DNA of 64,000 nucleotides from Phoebastria nigripes (GCA_035582835.1 JAYKAV010002386.1:992696-1056695), one strand, 5' to 3'. Numbered from the stretch's first letter, positions 15,170 through 28,765 are shown. Notes: generated by a model from the letters alone, not told the origin. Numbers and translations: made by a program.

Positions 15170-16230
15170 GGAGCTGTTTAGCATGCTCATAGACAAACCG
15201 AGGTTTAGTTTGGATAGGTGGACAATAAGGTGCCTGGAAAGTAAGTTGGACTGCCAAGCTCAAAGGGTTGTGTTCAGCAATAAAACATTCAGATGGTGGC
15301 CAGTTACAAGTGGTGTTCCACAAGAGTTGATACTGGGGCTGATACTGTTTAACATCCTGATTAATGAGCTGGAGATGAGATAGAATGCATCCTCAGCAAT
15401 GATGTCACACATGACACCAAACTGGGGGCTGTGGCCAATACCCTGGGGATAGGGCTGCTATTCAGAGGACCTTGACAGGCTGGACAAGTGGGCTAAGAGA
15501 AAGCTCATAAAGTTCAACGAAAAGTCTTGCATGGAACTATTCCTGAATGGACAGTACAGGCTGGAAGACAAGTGGATAGAAAGGAGCTTTTCAGGAAAAG
15601 CCCCAGGAGGCTTGGTGGACAGCAAGTTGAACATAAGCCAGCAGTGCGACCTTGCGGCAAAGAAGGCCAACCACATCCTGGGCTACATTAGCCCCTTAGG
15701 TCAATGGAAGTGATTACCACTCTTTACTCAGCACTTGTAAGACCACATCTGAAGTACTGTATTGGATTCCTCAGCCAAATAAAGACACTGACATGCTGGA
15801 CTAAGTCCAGCAGAGAGCAACCAAAATGGTCAGAGGCCTCAAGGACATGTATGATGAGAAGCTGAGAGAACTGGGCTTGTTCAGCCTGGAAAAGAGAAGG
15901 CTAAGGGGATCTCTTATTGCTGTCTACAATTACTTAATGGAGCCAAACTCTTCTAAGAGACGCACAGAGACAGAATGAAAGGTAACCGACACAAATTGCA
16001 GCAAAGGAAATTCTCATTATGTATTAGGAATTTTTACTTTTANTTTTTACTTTTCTCACCAAGACAGTAGCCAAATACAGGAACAGGCTGCCTTGAGAGG
16101 TATCCTTGGAGATACTAAAAACTCAGTTGGAAAAGGCCCTGAGCAACCTGAGCTGGCTTTCAGCGGTAAGAGGACCAGACCTCTGGAGATCCTTTCTGAC
16201 CTTAATTGCCTATAATTCTATGATCCTATC
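15170..16230 (+). mobile_element. CR1 LINE fragment (end of RT domain to 3' terminus)
   Basis: A roughly 1.06-kb, 5'-truncated CR1 copy antisense to LARGE1. At the start the plus strand encodes degraded reverse transcriptase with DRWTIRCLE, then PVTSGVPQELILGLILFNIL (intact families read SGVPQGSVLGPVLFNI). The following catalytic FADD box is eroded to a DVTHDTKL-like string. Further on come 'gccagcagtgcgaccttgcg', 'ccaaccacatcctgggctac', 'aagaccacatctgaagtact', 'agaactgggcttgttcagcc' and 'tggaaaagagaaggctaagg', all in CR1 order. It ends with 'gaccttaattgcc' and 'attctatgatcctat', the CR1 tail. Stops and indels break the frame. A separate stretch of T-rich sequence with an N near 16030-16050 replaces part of the expected element. 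Confidence 0.93.
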
Positions 16231-18115
16231 TGGGAAAGCTTCTCTTTTCACTGTCTCTGCTAAGGCCTTGAGACAACCGTGTAGAAACTATCTGTATATA
16301 TAGGGTATTGCAGTGCTCCTGTCCTCCCCTGAGCTCAGTTTGACAAAGACCAGTGGAGGAGGGAGGGTTGAGGAGCTACAGCAGGAACAGTTGAAGTCAG
16401 GGTGTAGCTGAACACAGAGACAGAAGAAAGACAATGGGGAAAGGAAAGAATTGAGCTGCTGCTTCTGAGATCTCAGTGTCCGCTCAATTTTGCAGATGCT
16501 TCTTTCTCAAAAGTCTCTTGATTTTTTTTTAAAGGGGAAAGGTTTGTCCTGAACCTAGTTTGCCCTAACACTAAAATGATTAAAGCATAGTGATTTCTGT
16601 AGCCCATAGCACCTAAGAGAGTGATCTGACTACGACCAAATTCAACTGTTTTTTGTTGGCACTCTCTTAGAGGTGACAGCTTTGACACAAGGGTGTAGAA
16701 AGACATCTTAGTTACTCTGCTACTTTCTGTGACAGGCACCAGGCTACCTGTTAGAGTCCAAAGATAGAGGCCAACTGTGATGCCTCTTTCTTTACTTTGG
16801 GACTATGGCTAAAACCTCTGTTTCTGTATCTACAAAAAGGAACTGTCTTTACACAATCACTTTTATGAGCACAGTGAGAAACTGGAAAGTGAACTTGCAC
16901 TTCAGAAGAAAAAGTACTGGTTTTACTATTACTGTGCATTTGTCTGGGGTTCTCCTGTCATATAATAGAAGTTTTTGTTCTCAGTTTAGGCACCTGGATG
17001 CCTCTAGTAAGCTTTTATGTGCAAGTCTTTCATCTAAATTGAACCTGCTAATGATGGTCCCTCTACAATAAAGAGAGGGCATTTCAGAGTGCTGGACAAC
17101 ATAATTACTCATCAAGCTATGTATGTTCACATAAAAAACTGTCTTGATCAAGCTAAAAATACCACACTTCAGAATGATTCTTTAAATCATTATATTGGAA
17201 TACTACATATATATGTCCTATTTATGTACATTACATGGAGAACTTTACATTATGAACTCAGGTCAGACCAGTAAAAAACCCCAAATTAGGTCAATTTAAT
17301 CAACTAAAAAGAAATACTTTTTATTTACTCCAATACAATGGAAACCAGAATCTGGTATAGACTGTCTAAATGCCATTCTTTTTTTATCACAGGTTTCTTA
17401 GGAGATGAAAGTTTTCAGTGTTTCAAAGAAAGTCAGGTGTTGTTTTTAAAAAAAAGACAGTTATTGCAGGGTCTGATAGATTCAATTGCTAAGGAGCAGA
17501 GGATGTATCTCAGAGAATGCAATGAACAGTAGACTTAATCAGCCACAGCAATGCCACTACTACATGGACAGGCCTCCCAAACTAGAGGCACCATTTTCAA
17601 AATCAAATACATATTGACCCTCATTTCAGAAATGTCAAGCGAGCTGTAAACAAGTTCTCAGTACATCACATGCTTTAGAAATTGCATGAGAAAGACTGGA
17701 AAGGAAGCTATTCTTTGAGGGTAGTCAGCTTTAAGATAGCTTATTTTTAAGTGCAAGCTACAGATTACAGCCAACAAAGATAGGGATGTGGTCATCAAAG
17801 CAGAATTATCATTTTAGCTTCCCACCATTGACACAAACAGACTGATATTTCCTGTTGAGCCTAAAAGCAACAATGTGTTGGCACTTCCTAAACCACTACC
17901 TCTACAATGTGCATGATACCTGTACTTCAAATGCATCTTTGTGCGTTATAAAGCACATGNGTATCAGTATGCTTTGCACTGATAACAATATTTGCTGAAT
18001 GAGCTCACAGTATCTTAAATAAGGAATAATCTAATCCAAAAAACTGGTACAGGGTGAATGTGAGTAAGTGAAGAAAGTGCTACTTTTTGCCTTGACATTG
18101 TTGTTGGACTTCATT

Positions 18116-18137
18116 TTTTCTTTTTTTTTTTTTTTTT
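18116..18137. repeat. Poly-T tract
   Basis: A short T-run, one C, then 17 consecutive T (18121-18137). No retroposed body recognised beside it. Confidence 0.85.
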
Positions 18138-19350
18138 ATCATTAAAACGTATTTTTCTGCTGTTTGCAAATGCTCCTGTACTTAGAACCAAACCTAATGA
18201 TACCAGTTCCTGTACCAAACGTGACTAATGTTTTACGTAATGGGAGGTAGGAATATTGCAATGGCTTTTAGAGAGGGAATGGCTAAACTGAGTCAGGCCT
18301 CAATGGTGGGTATTTAAAGGTTCTATAAACCATGAGTTTTCTGACTTCTTCATTCACTGAGACAATTCAGAAAAATCTCCTCTCTCAAGCAACCACTATA
18401 CTCCTTTCTTTACACCATGGAGAAAAGCACTAGTTTTAGCGAGAATCTATGGAATATAGTTTGCAAATTAGTGCTATATTCAGATGGCTGTCATGGAATT
18501 CTGACTCTTCCGGGGGAAAAAAAGGCATTTTGGTAAAAGATCTATCCAGAATTAGGCAACAATAACTATTTAAAGCATTAACTGTGAGGATTTCTAAAAA
18601 ACAGAAATGTCTGATTAAATTGAAAGTGCTCAGCACTTCTTAACATCAGATCCATTATCATAATGTCGTGAGCAGAAGCCCGCAGAGCTCAGATGAAAGC
18701 GGTTATCATGTTTCTGGAGCAGGACCACAGGCAGTTCCATGACCACCACCACCCCATTTTGCACTGCTTTACTAGTCATTTGCTTTCTGCACTGAAGATG
18801 CACAGTATCATCACAAAGAAGCACAAGATGTGATCCAGTCTAATTTCATATAAACAGTCTGCCCTACGCTTGTCTTTATTATTCACAATTGTTAAATATT
18901 ATGCAAAAATGACATAACATATGCTTCCCACTTCCAATTCATCTTCCATTGGTCCTTTTTTTCAGGGAAACAATAAAGGAAAGAGATTCATTCTAGCATT
19001 CTTCCAGTCATTACAAACATGGGAGTAATAATGCACAGTGCACACGTAGCCTGGTAATCGTTAGGTGCTAGCCATTCCCTTCTGTTCTCAATCCACAAAT
19101 CTGGTAATGTGCCATCTCTCAGCGTGGGAGTATGAATCCTCAGCTCAAGCTGTTGAGACACCTCCTTACAGTATCTAATAGTTGCACTGAGGCAGTGTAT
19201 TTCAGATGAGCCTCAAATCCTCAGGACGGGCTTCTGTAGTCTAGAAGTCTGAAATCCCCTGGGCCAAAGTTTTTACAAATGCCCCCCTGGCACCCAAATT
19301 ACAGGCACAGATCCATCCTAAAGCTCCATTTGAAAGGCATGGAGTCCATT

Positions 19351-19420
19351 CTCAGCTGATGTAAGTTGGCCCTGCTGCTCTAAAGTCAGAGAAGCCAGGG
19401 GTGATTCACACCAGCTGAGG
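19351..19420. repeat. Palindromic old repeat, copy 1
   Basis: 'ctcagctgatgtaagtt' at 19351-19367 pairs with 'gattcacaccagctgag' at 19403-19419 (13 of 17 positions complementary). Both arms match the widespread sauropsid repeat whose arms read 'ctcagctggtgtaaat' and 'atttacaccagctgag'. The family name is not known to me. Confidence 0.6.
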
Positions 19421-22384
19421 AAGTGGCCTGAAATCATGATAACAGTCACCAGAAACTGCTTTTAAAAGCTATTCTCCACCATGATGGAAAGTATAAAGCA
19501 GACAAAGTACTAAAAGCTTTTACGTTTAGAATTTCTTTGACAAGATATTTTTCTGAGGACTAAGATGACTGTTACTCCAGAAATGAACATCAAACCATGC
19601 AGTGTAATTCTGGAGCTGTCAGTTTAACATCTGTAAAGAGAAAAATCATACTGCAGCTCAGGCAATACTTTTGAAAGCACAGTTTAGTCAATGAAAGACA
19701 ATATAGATTATACAGAGAGGAAAGTGAGCTTTAACTAATGTATGAGGCGTCTGTAAGAGTTAATCTCAGTGTAGACAAGCAAAATGGAGTGGAAGATATA
19801 TAAAAAAAGTATTTGATTAAGCAGCTTACTGAGTTTCGGCCAATGAGGTACAGAAAAAACCTGGGTACCTTTGTGGTACAGAAGGAACTGTGTTTAAAAT
19901 GGCTTGAGGAAGGGAATGTTATCTCAAATAAAGAATGGCTCTACCTAAGAACATTTTAAACATCAATTAGATTGTCACTGAACTGACTTTTGAGTTTGGT
20001 CTGGTTTTCCTAAGATTATATTATCATGGACTAAAGTATGACTTGGATTATCTGCCTGTGCAAATGAGGAAGAAGGATGAAAAACAACCAAATAAAATCG
20101 TTCCTTGAAAATCTGTATTGGCTGTCAGGAGATTTGGCCTGGGCACACAGGAATAGGAGAACGCACATGNTTACTGAGTTTAAAGAGCCAGTGGAGAAGG
20201 AACAAACACACCTTTGGCTTTAATGTATCTGCCTTCTGGGACTCCCCCAATGTATATGTTGTCTAGAGTGGCTTAGACATAGAAAGGTAGGAGTGAAAGA
20301 TAAATTATTTGCTTCAGAAATTGGGAGGAAGCAGTGGAAGAATTTTGACTTCGAGGAGTGATTCTGCATCAAATCTGCCAGGATTGGGTCTGGTTGAAGA
20401 GGCTCACATTGTATATCACATTGTCTTAGGATTGTATCCTAGGACTGTAGTAAACACTCTCCCAAGAGCAAGAGCAAAGTCTGTCTGAGGGCTTCCCCCT
20501 GATCCAGCTTTGTTTAGCTCATTAAAGTTTCAGGGTTTGTACTGTTCCTAAGTACAATTCTAGCACCTGAATTTCTGAGTCTTCCCTTTCCTGGCCCACT
20601 GTCTTTCATGAGTGTTTTGCTTAGAGTTATTGCCTCTCTTTCCTGTCACCCCCCTTTAGTTTTCTGAATCCTCGTTGGCCACAGTGTTGCGTTCAGTGTC
20701 AATTATTTTAATTTACTGAACACATCAAACAAGCTCCAGTTTCGCTTGCTATTTCATCTTCCTTGAGAGATTTATACCTCCCGTCTCTGCTAGATTACTG
20801 AGGCAAACAATGAATTCAATTAAGAAAATTATAGTAAATGATGCTGATTCTGTCAATAACATCGTTTGCTACTTCTCAGAGGTTGCACTATTTCACTCAG
20901 TGACCTCTTGTTCCATGTACTTGAAAAAACATCACTCCACTTCTTATGATCACTTGTCAATCTTCCATTCATTATCTACCTTCTGGTTTTCTTTCTAAAA
21001 AAAAGAAAGTTTTTATAGCTACAGGTGAGTTATCTGAAGAAAGAAATTGTGAGCAGACTAAAATCATGGGCAGGATTATGCATGTCCATTTTAATGCTGG
21101 CAGAGAGAAATGTTAAAATGGCAGAAAGGAAAAAGCAAAAATGCAGCAGAAAGTAAGTAACTATAAAAGGTGGTCATCTCTCAGTAGAACAAAAGATACT
21201 GCTTTGTGGTGTAACACTGAACAGAATTGACATCAACAAGTTTAGTTTTCAGGTTTCAGGACAAATCCATGAAACTTAGCTCTGTCTCATGCTTCTGCAG
21301 GGGGAAGGGGTGGGCAGCCCAAGACTTTATATACGCAATTCTGCTCTGGCAAGTGGAGAACCAGGAAACAAACCTCTTTTGCCAAAATCTTGTATCCATA
21401 TCTATCTGTGTTCTGTTAGGCTATTCTTTTGAACATTTTCACAGAACAGAGATGCTTTGCAGAGGCTGAAATACAAATTCACAAAACCTGGCATGATTCC
21501 CCCAAATATACAAAGGAATATAGAAATACAGATGACCCAACCACAACTTGTGCAATCCTTTTTCTAGTTAGTCTGTTTAATTCAATCCAATATATTTCTG
21601 CGAAGCAAACCCACTATTATGGTGAATAATTTCCTGATAGTGCAAGGATATTTAAATGGACTCATCTTTTCTAAATGGAGGCTTCACCATCTGTTCTGCC
21701 CTTTTGTTACAAATAGAGAGGGAACCTAACTCACTGCATCAGCATGTAAAGCCTAGCATCGAAGTGATTTAGATGTACGTGTGTGTTCTTTATGCACCTG
21801 GTATGTTTTCTCACATACCAGACACAAATCAGTGAGAAGACCTGTCTCTTGTAACCTAACAAATTCTCTGATCTAGAGCCTTTATTCCTTTCTCACGGCA
21901 GCAGAAATTGATAGCCAGTAGTTTGCATTTTATTAGGACAATTATGACCCTGTTGCTGTCCTGCAGGAGTTATATCTTTATTGGGCTGACATTTTGTGAT
22001 ACCATTTACCTCTCTACAGAAAATGAGCCTTGATTCCTATTCTCTCCCTCTTGCTGGGCCTACATACGCTTCATCGTGGACAGAAATCTTGTAGGAGTTG
22101 TGCTGAGGATGTGTCAGACTGCTGAAAAGCTCTGTCCTTCCCCAAAGAATGCCACACAATCTCTCTTAAGACCATTTAGAGAAGGAACATATTCTCCTCA
22201 GAGTAGCACAGGACCAGAAACTCCAAAATGCATCACACAGCATCATTTTTACTGCTTTAAATGACAAATTTTGCAGTAGGTTAGGAAGGGAGGTGCAAGT
22301 TACCACATCTCATACTCTGTATACCAGGAGACTGATTGCATGCTCAATGCAAACGTTAATTCAACGAAAACCCTCAGGGCCTAC

Positions 22385-22468
22385 CTGTGTTGTAGCCCCT
22401 CCCAAGCGCTGGCCAGGGCCGATGATTCTTCCAAAGGTTGCCCAAATACCAATCACTCTGGTTCTCCA
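22385..22468 (-). CDS. LARGE1: LARGE1 internal coding exon (GT8 domain, NQSDWYLG...GRGYNT)
   Basis: LARGE1 is a Golgi type II membrane glycosyltransferase that builds the xylose-glucuronate repeat (matriglycan) on alpha-dystroglycan. This 84-nt exon reads on the minus strand after an acceptor ending cttggcttag and stops before donor gtaggc. It enters with two bases completing a Val codon and leaves with one base of a Gly codon, so both borders are phase 1. The 27 whole codons read [16 protein letters not shown] followed by [11 protein letters not shown], which matches vertebrate LARGE1 as I recall it, about residues 271-297. This lies in the GT8 xylosyltransferase domain after the DTD metal-binding motif, and GYNTG is the conserved family motif before the next strand. 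It joins in frame to the exon at 5309-5421, across a 17-kb intron. The paralogue LARGE2 has, as I recall, Phe rather than Tyr in this motif. No stop or frameshift is seen. Confidence 0.95.
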
Positions 22469-24012
22469 CTAAGCCAAGAACCTGCTGCCCTGGAAATGAG
22501 CAAATTGCAAAAAGATCGTGAGACAAAAGACAGTCAATCAATGGAAAACAAACACGGAATCTGGAGAGGGACAGCCAGAGGAAAGAGAAGACAGAAGTTC
22601 GGGTGCTGCCTTCCTTTCACGCATTCGGAAGATGCCTGCTTATGTAACAGACAGCAAGCCTGGCACAGCAAACTCAGCACGGCTCATTTCTTTCCTTCTC
22701 CCCTGGCTAGTCTGAGTAATTAAACACTGTGGGAACCTTTGTCATGCTGACAAAAATATATCACCCAGACAAATCTGAATGCTGCTTGATTTTGGAATAC
22801 AATGATGGAGAATCCTCCTAGTGAGAAGTAAGTGTTGGTAAAATGATCATCTAATATGAAGATCTGTTCATACTCTGATGGAGATAATATAATTGAAGAA
22901 CAAGGCTCAGCATAACAAATTATTCTCTTCCCATGCTCCCCCCGACTAGTTTCAGGGATTTTTTTTCAGTCACAAAGGAAATCCCTTTTGCTCAGGAAAA
23001 TATTGGATTCTAGGAGTTTACCTACATAAGAAAGTTGCACTGTTTTAATTTAAGAGAGTAATTTAAGAGTCATTTAGATAAGCCTCTGTGGAATGCTGCA
23101 CAGAAATTATGATTTCAGTTTTAGATGGGCTTATTTTGGTTTAGCTTACATTGATTAGCAGCTGGCTTCAGCTAGAGTAAAACGTGCTTTAAATCAAAGG
23201 TGTCTAGAAGGTTTGCAATGCTTAAAAATCAACTGAAAAGTGAATGTTTGTATAGATAAGGACTTAATTATCTATCCTGAAATTTGCTGTATAAAATGTA
23301 AATAAAAGAAGTGATTGAAATGATGCTCTGGTGACGGAGGATGGAGAGAAGGGGAAAACTGCATTTGGATCTAGTCAAAGAAAGGAAAGGGAATGGTGTT
23401 TTGACAGAGGGACTCGCTCAGTAAGGGCACTAAGACTGGGATTGGAAATTATTTTGCAACCTCTTGCGAAAGCAATTAAGCATCACGCTCTGAAGGCACA
23501 TTTTCAAATCCCAGCTATGCTCATAAAACTGGGTGTATGGTCACAGCAGTGCACTAAAAGTATTAAATGATCATTATATGTTGCTTATGTAGGACCATAG
23601 CTGTATTACTAAAATTTCAGTACGGCCCAAGACAATATTGGGCTGAGAAGCAAGACATAAAGACAGAAGTGATTAATTCAATTTTATAATCAGCTAGGAA
23701 GATGTTAGGATACTTCAGGTGATTGTGATACTCTCCTGAGGTATCTCTAATTCAGTGGAACGTCAGTAACCCCCACATGTGTCTCGAATGCTGTCTCAAA
23801 GAGTGTGAGCAGCAGTGAGTGGCCAATGCATATAACAAATAAATCAGACATTACAAAAGCATTCAAGGAGTGAATGGAAATCAATCTAGAAATAACCCTG
23901 AGAGATTACCAAGACTACTCCACACCACTGTTGAGGATCATCCTACTCTATCCTAACCACAACATGCCAGTCCTCAGCAGATCTCATTTTGTAACGATGT
24001 CTCTCCTTTTCC

Positions 24013-24042
24013 ATTATATATTATATATAATATATATATTTA
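24013..24042. repeat. AT-only simple repeat with internal palindrome
   Basis: Thirty bases of only A and T, mostly alternating, with a symmetric centre 'attatatataat'. Low complexity; no other function visible. Confidence 0.85.
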
Positions 24043-26847
24043 GTTTTTCACATTATACTCCATAACTCATTTTTTAAGAAGGTGGAAAATCAGGGGGAAA
24101 GCAGAAAGGATCATATAAAAGACCACCACACATTTATCACCCCATTGGTGCTACTGAAAACTGGTAATATTAACAGAGTGCAACGCACAAGAGAATGAAG
24201 GAAATGACAAGTTAGAGGCAGATGCATCCTAAGCAACTGATGATTTGTTCATACAAATAAACTGTAGCATCTCTCAACCTGTGAGACACATGGAACACAC
24301 TAGACAGCACATGAGGTGCCACAAGCCATATATTGTGAGGAAATATGAAAGGGATCTCCACTGGCTGAAACAAGCCTTAGCCAAAAAAGGCCAAAGGGCA
24401 CAATTTAAACAAACACTTGTTGATTCTGTGCTGGAACACTGCCTGTTCTTTATAACCACTCCCTTACAGATGAGGTAGAATAAATCAAAATAATAAACTA
24501 CCATGGCTAGTAAAGGATGAGGAAAAAACCCAATAAAAAATGCAGGTGCAGCTGGGCTGGAATGGATTGGCACAGCTGGTAGGAAGACAGTGACCCTGCC
24601 CATATTCTAACAGCACATTTCACAACTCAGCAGTCCACAGATCCTTCTCAGGATAATACTGCTAACATCAAAAGAAATGTTAGAATTCCATTTGCAAGAA
24701 GCAGATACTGAACTTCCTTACCATGGAGCATCAATCTGTTTTCATTATTTTAGCCCCATGCATTTCCCAACAAGCCACAGAGTTCAGCCTTCAAACTGAT
24801 GAATAATAAAAAATGAACAAACCTTGCTGCTTCTTAATGGTTTTCCTTTCCCACCTACCAGTCCAAAATCTCAGTTCTGACAATGTACCCCTGAAATACT
24901 TATTTCTCAGTTACTATTTCTCATGCTAAGATAAACTGAAAAGGCTCAGGAAATTATGTTTGCTCGCATTTATTGTAGCTGTATCATTTCCTTTCCCTTT
25001 TTCCCTTTATTTTTGAAGACACCTGAACAAATCCTGCTCTCACCAGTATTCCTTGAGGTTTGATACGGGACATGGATGAAGGCAGAAATTAACATCACGT
25101 AAGCTTTAGGGCTTAGATACATGGATCAGATAATGTGACTTACTGTGCATCAACTGAGCTGGAATAACTGCCTGTACATGTCCTTTTAGCTTGTCACAAA
25201 TACAAAGTAAAATGTGTTAGCTAAGACACTTTAGTTTGCTTTTGCAATGGCCTGGGAATGCGTGCATGTTCACGTATTGTCCTAGGGTAGTGCATGCAAC
25301 TTGTCAGGCTGTTGTAACTCTTGCTGGTGTCTAAAAACCTACTAGGCAGATGTGATGGCTTCTCTCCCAAGCCACCTTGGANAAAGTTATGAAGATATGT
25401 TTTGTATCTTCTCTAGTTATATTTCTGTTTTCTCTAGCCTGCAATAGTGTTGCTGTCTCTGCCAAAGAAGAATATATTTTTATTTCCCTTTACATTGTCT
25501 CTATGATCTTGACTCAGGGCAGAAGTGATCAGGAAGACAGAACTTCAGCTGCATAGCAAATATTCATGGTTCCAAAAAATGTTTTCATTCTGAATCAGTA
25601 TAAAAAAAAGAAATTCAGAAATATTCTCTGGAAAAAATTCCCCAAATATTTTGATCTGAAGATATCAAAATAACCACATCTAAATGTACAACCCTCCTCA
25701 TTTTCGATAATATCATGTGACCCATAATACAGATGCATAATATATACCATATTATTCTATGTATCTAAAAGTTCAAACAAAACAGAATCGTAAATTTTGC
25801 CCTTCCAATTTTGAACAACTAAAAATGTTTCATTCAAAATTTTCACTAAAATTTTGTTATATTTATGAATCATTGTGAGAATATCTGTCCAGTGCATCTG
25901 AGCATTACCAATTATTTAATTTAGTTATTTACTTTTTCAAATGCATTATGAAGTGATAGAAATGAAGCACTGGCCAAAGCAATGCATGGTGTCGAGCATG
26001 CACAATGAATGCTCTCCTTGTCCACAGTTCTCTGACCATCCATCAGCCCCAACCTGTCCCTTTGCCACTCTTCATGCCTTCCCTGCAAGGTGCATGCAGT
26101 TCTGCGGAAACTTTCACCAGCTTCATTTCACCTCCAATCATACCGGAATCTGAATTTTTCTGAAGAGAAAGCCTAGAGTTCCTTGCCACCATGGCCTTTT
26201 ACAAAAGGCAAGCATAAAAAAGAGTTATGTGAGTTATTCTTCCAGCAGATGAGAACGCGGTGGCTATCATAATGAATTTGAATTGTTCAGCATTCTGAGC
26301 TGCCTGTTTCTTCTTCCTAAGAGTTACTATAATAAAATACTATCACTAGCAGCAAAAGCTCTGTCACTGTTTTCTGCTCTGGCCCTGCAGTTATGATTCA
26401 GTGCACTCCTCTCACTCTCTGTTACTCCAGGCACAAGTTAGCTTATGAAAATGAAACTGTCTTTCTTACTTACTGATACATCGCCACTAACAACCAGACA
26501 ACAGAAAACAATGCTATGATTCTGGCACGACCACGGTGAAAAATTATCGAGCAGGCAGAATTACAGCTGGAGTGTCGGGAACAGGACTGTATACTGCCTG
26601 GCTGCGGGACGAGACTTCTCCAGAAGGCAGCTGCACAGCTACAGCATTTTGCACAGCACAGCCCCCTGACAGCTCTTGCATGATGAGAAGCGCTTCTGTC
26701 CTTGCAAAAGCTTAGCTGTCGCTGGGAAGAGGTTTCCATGGAAAACCAGATACTTCTGAGCCTCAATGCCTTTGATTCTGTTTTCACTTCATGGATTTTT
26801 GGTGGCTAATGGAGGGGAAAGCATGATCCTCTAATTCAGGCATTGAA

Positions 26848-27030
26848 GGGGACTCCAGATCTCATCTCAGCTCCTAGCTCAGATACTGATTTCTTGGGTG
26901 ACATTGGACAGGTCACACAACAGCCTCTTGCTCGATTCTCCCTTAATAAAAATGGGGATAACGATAACTTTTTACGCCTCCACCATTTTGCCTGTCTCAC
27001 ATATTGCAAGTATAAGCACTCTGAGGTAAT
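26848..27030 (+). repeat. MIR/CORE-type SINE
   Basis: Elements in MIR order: 'ggactccagatctcatctca', 'gacattggacaggtcacaca', 'ctcccttaataaaaatgggg', 'ataacgataact', and near the end 'taagcactctgagg'. The consensus in these positions is close to 'gaccttgggcaagtcac', 'aaaatggggataat' and 'aagcgctttgagg'. An old, degraded copy lying antisense to LARGE1. Confidence 0.75.
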
Positions 27031-27482
27031 AACTGTGTGTTAGTTTGTACTGAAAGCAAAACAGCAGCTGCATGTGGCCAGGCTGAAGCTCCATCCAGCA
27101 CAGTATTGTGTCTCCAGCAGCAGGGAGTAGCAGCTGTGCAGTAATGGAGCACAACAGGGCAGCTGTATGGTGGCACTTCTTAACAGCGGTCCTCCGGCTT
27201 CCAGAGACTTGTGGCACATGACACATCTGAAGCAGTATCAGCTTTTATTTATGTTAAGTCTGGTATCCGCTAGTTTTGTTTGGTACCCAGTACAATATTG
27301 GTGCCTGTGAACAATATTTTCCTATTCTGCCCTGATTTTTTCCCAGTTTTAGAGAATTGTCTTTGGTACAAAGGACCCTAACCTCAACTCTTGCCTTGAG
27401 GTACTTTGCTATTACACACAATAATAATAGTAGTAAAAAATTATAGTTATTACAACTACTTTCAACATCTTCTTTAGTGGAA

Positions 27483-27485
<3 letters not shown>

Positions 27486-27516
<31 letters not shown>
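27486..27516. repeat. Pure poly-T, 31 bases
   Basis: An uninterrupted run of 31 T, the longest homopolymer in the window. On the minus strand it would be a poly-A tail, but the sequence feeding into it (27517 upward) shows no recognisable SINE, LINE or processed gene and no clear target-site duplication. Confidence 0.9.
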
Positions 27517-27517
<1 letters not shown>

Positions 27518-28388
27518 TCTTAGAGACTACAGTGGCTTTCACATGACTCCGCTGCAATCACAGTAAGAGCAATGGGCCCACATCAAATACTTTGGGTGAC
27601 TTGCACTTTCTGTGGTCCTCAGGACATCAGGCTGTTTCCGGAAAGGGAAAACAAAAGGGCACGTTAGAGGGGTGGGAAGGGGTGGGGTGGGGTGCCACCT
27701 TTTGATCACCCATGGCCAAAGGGTGAGCTGATATCACAGGAGAGATCCATTTCAGCACAGCTCTCCTGGTTGTTACATTCGCAAGGTTTAATTGTATTTG
27801 GTATGGGCCTCCAAAGCGAAAAGCAAGTGCAAAGTATTTTTCAGCCTTTAAAAACATAAAAAGTAAGCAATTTCTACACTGTGGAGGTTATTAAAGGAGA
27901 ACAGAGCAGAACTCTGTCTTGCTGCTTCTAACTACTTTAACAGCCATGGTTTAGATCATTAGGAATTTAATACAGACACAAATGCTGGAGCCACAGCCAA
28001 GTACTGCCAAAGCAATGCATGTCTTCAGTGTAAGCATTTAAGATTCAAGCTTGGCAGGAATCAGGAGAACTGCAGAGTTCTGCTCCCAAAATGGGACACA
28101 GAAATATAGAGAATAAAAACGTGACAGGAGGGAAGAGGGGAAAAGGTACATATTCTGAATGCTGGAAGATTTCTAAATAGGCCAGTACCGAGTCTGATGA
28201 ACATAGTCAGGACTAGCAGAATCTATAGTAGTACAATGAAGCTGGGTTATTTTCTGCATGACTTGGAGTTAAAATCTTTCATTAATGTCCTTTCCCTCTT
28301 CTCCCCTTCTCCTGATTTCTTTTTCTTTATCTTTTAAACAACTGCATAAGTCACCCTTCCTTTCTGAAATGTGTGAGGCCACATCCTT

Positions 28389-28450
28389 AGCTGGTATAAA
28401 TCTGCATGACTTCAATGAAATCAGTGTACTTATGCTGATGGATACCAGCT
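28389..28450. repeat. Palindromic old repeat, copy 2
   Basis: Arms 'agctggtataaatctgcat' (28389-28407) and 'atgctgatggataccagct' (28432-28450) are complementary at 16 of 19 positions, around a centre containing 'acttcaatgaaatcagtg'. The layout matches the sauropsid repeat with arms 'agctggtgtaaatc' and a centre 'attgaagtcaatgg'. Confidence 0.7.
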
Positions 28451-28489
28451 GAATATGTTGCACTTCATGTTAAGTCTTGCCTGAGTGAC

Positions 28490-28765
28490 TGACCCCTTCT
28501 CTATGGCCTTCCAGTCCCTGATCTTGCAACAGTTCATACAAAATATGTGGCTTCTAAAATCTTTCACTTCTCCTGCCACATTTCTCATCCACCTCTTCAG
28601 ATCACTGTCAAGTTCAAGCTTTTCATCCTCGCTATTGATGCCCTCTGCAATTCTTGCACTGTCTATATCAATTCATGTTTCTTCCTGCTCCCAAATTCAC
28701 TCCTCTCTTCTACTGCCATGTCCTCTCTCATCCCTAAAAAAGAATGTCTTCTCATGCAACAAATG
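28490..28765 (+). mobile_element. L2-like LINE relic, C-terminal ORF2 part
   Basis: The plus strand holds KFKLFILAIDALCNSCTVYI, closely matching the pattern FKLLVLTFKALHNSAPAYI found after the reverse transcriptase in L2-type LINEs. At the DNA level 'ttcaagcttttcatcctcgc' and 'gccctctgcaattcttgcac' follow the same pattern, and the pyrimidine-rich stretch to about 28765 is typical of this part. It is degraded and not a gene. Assignment to the L2 group is from remembered sequence. Confidence 0.6.

Noticed and set aside
15147..15383. Functional reverse transcriptase gene
   Set aside because: It is the truncated start of a CR1 relic with eroded catalytic box and later frameshifts.
22340..22723. 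127-residue plus-strand open frame
   Set aside because: It lies antisense across the LARGE1 exon 22385-22468 and has no recognisable domain; an antisense shadow.
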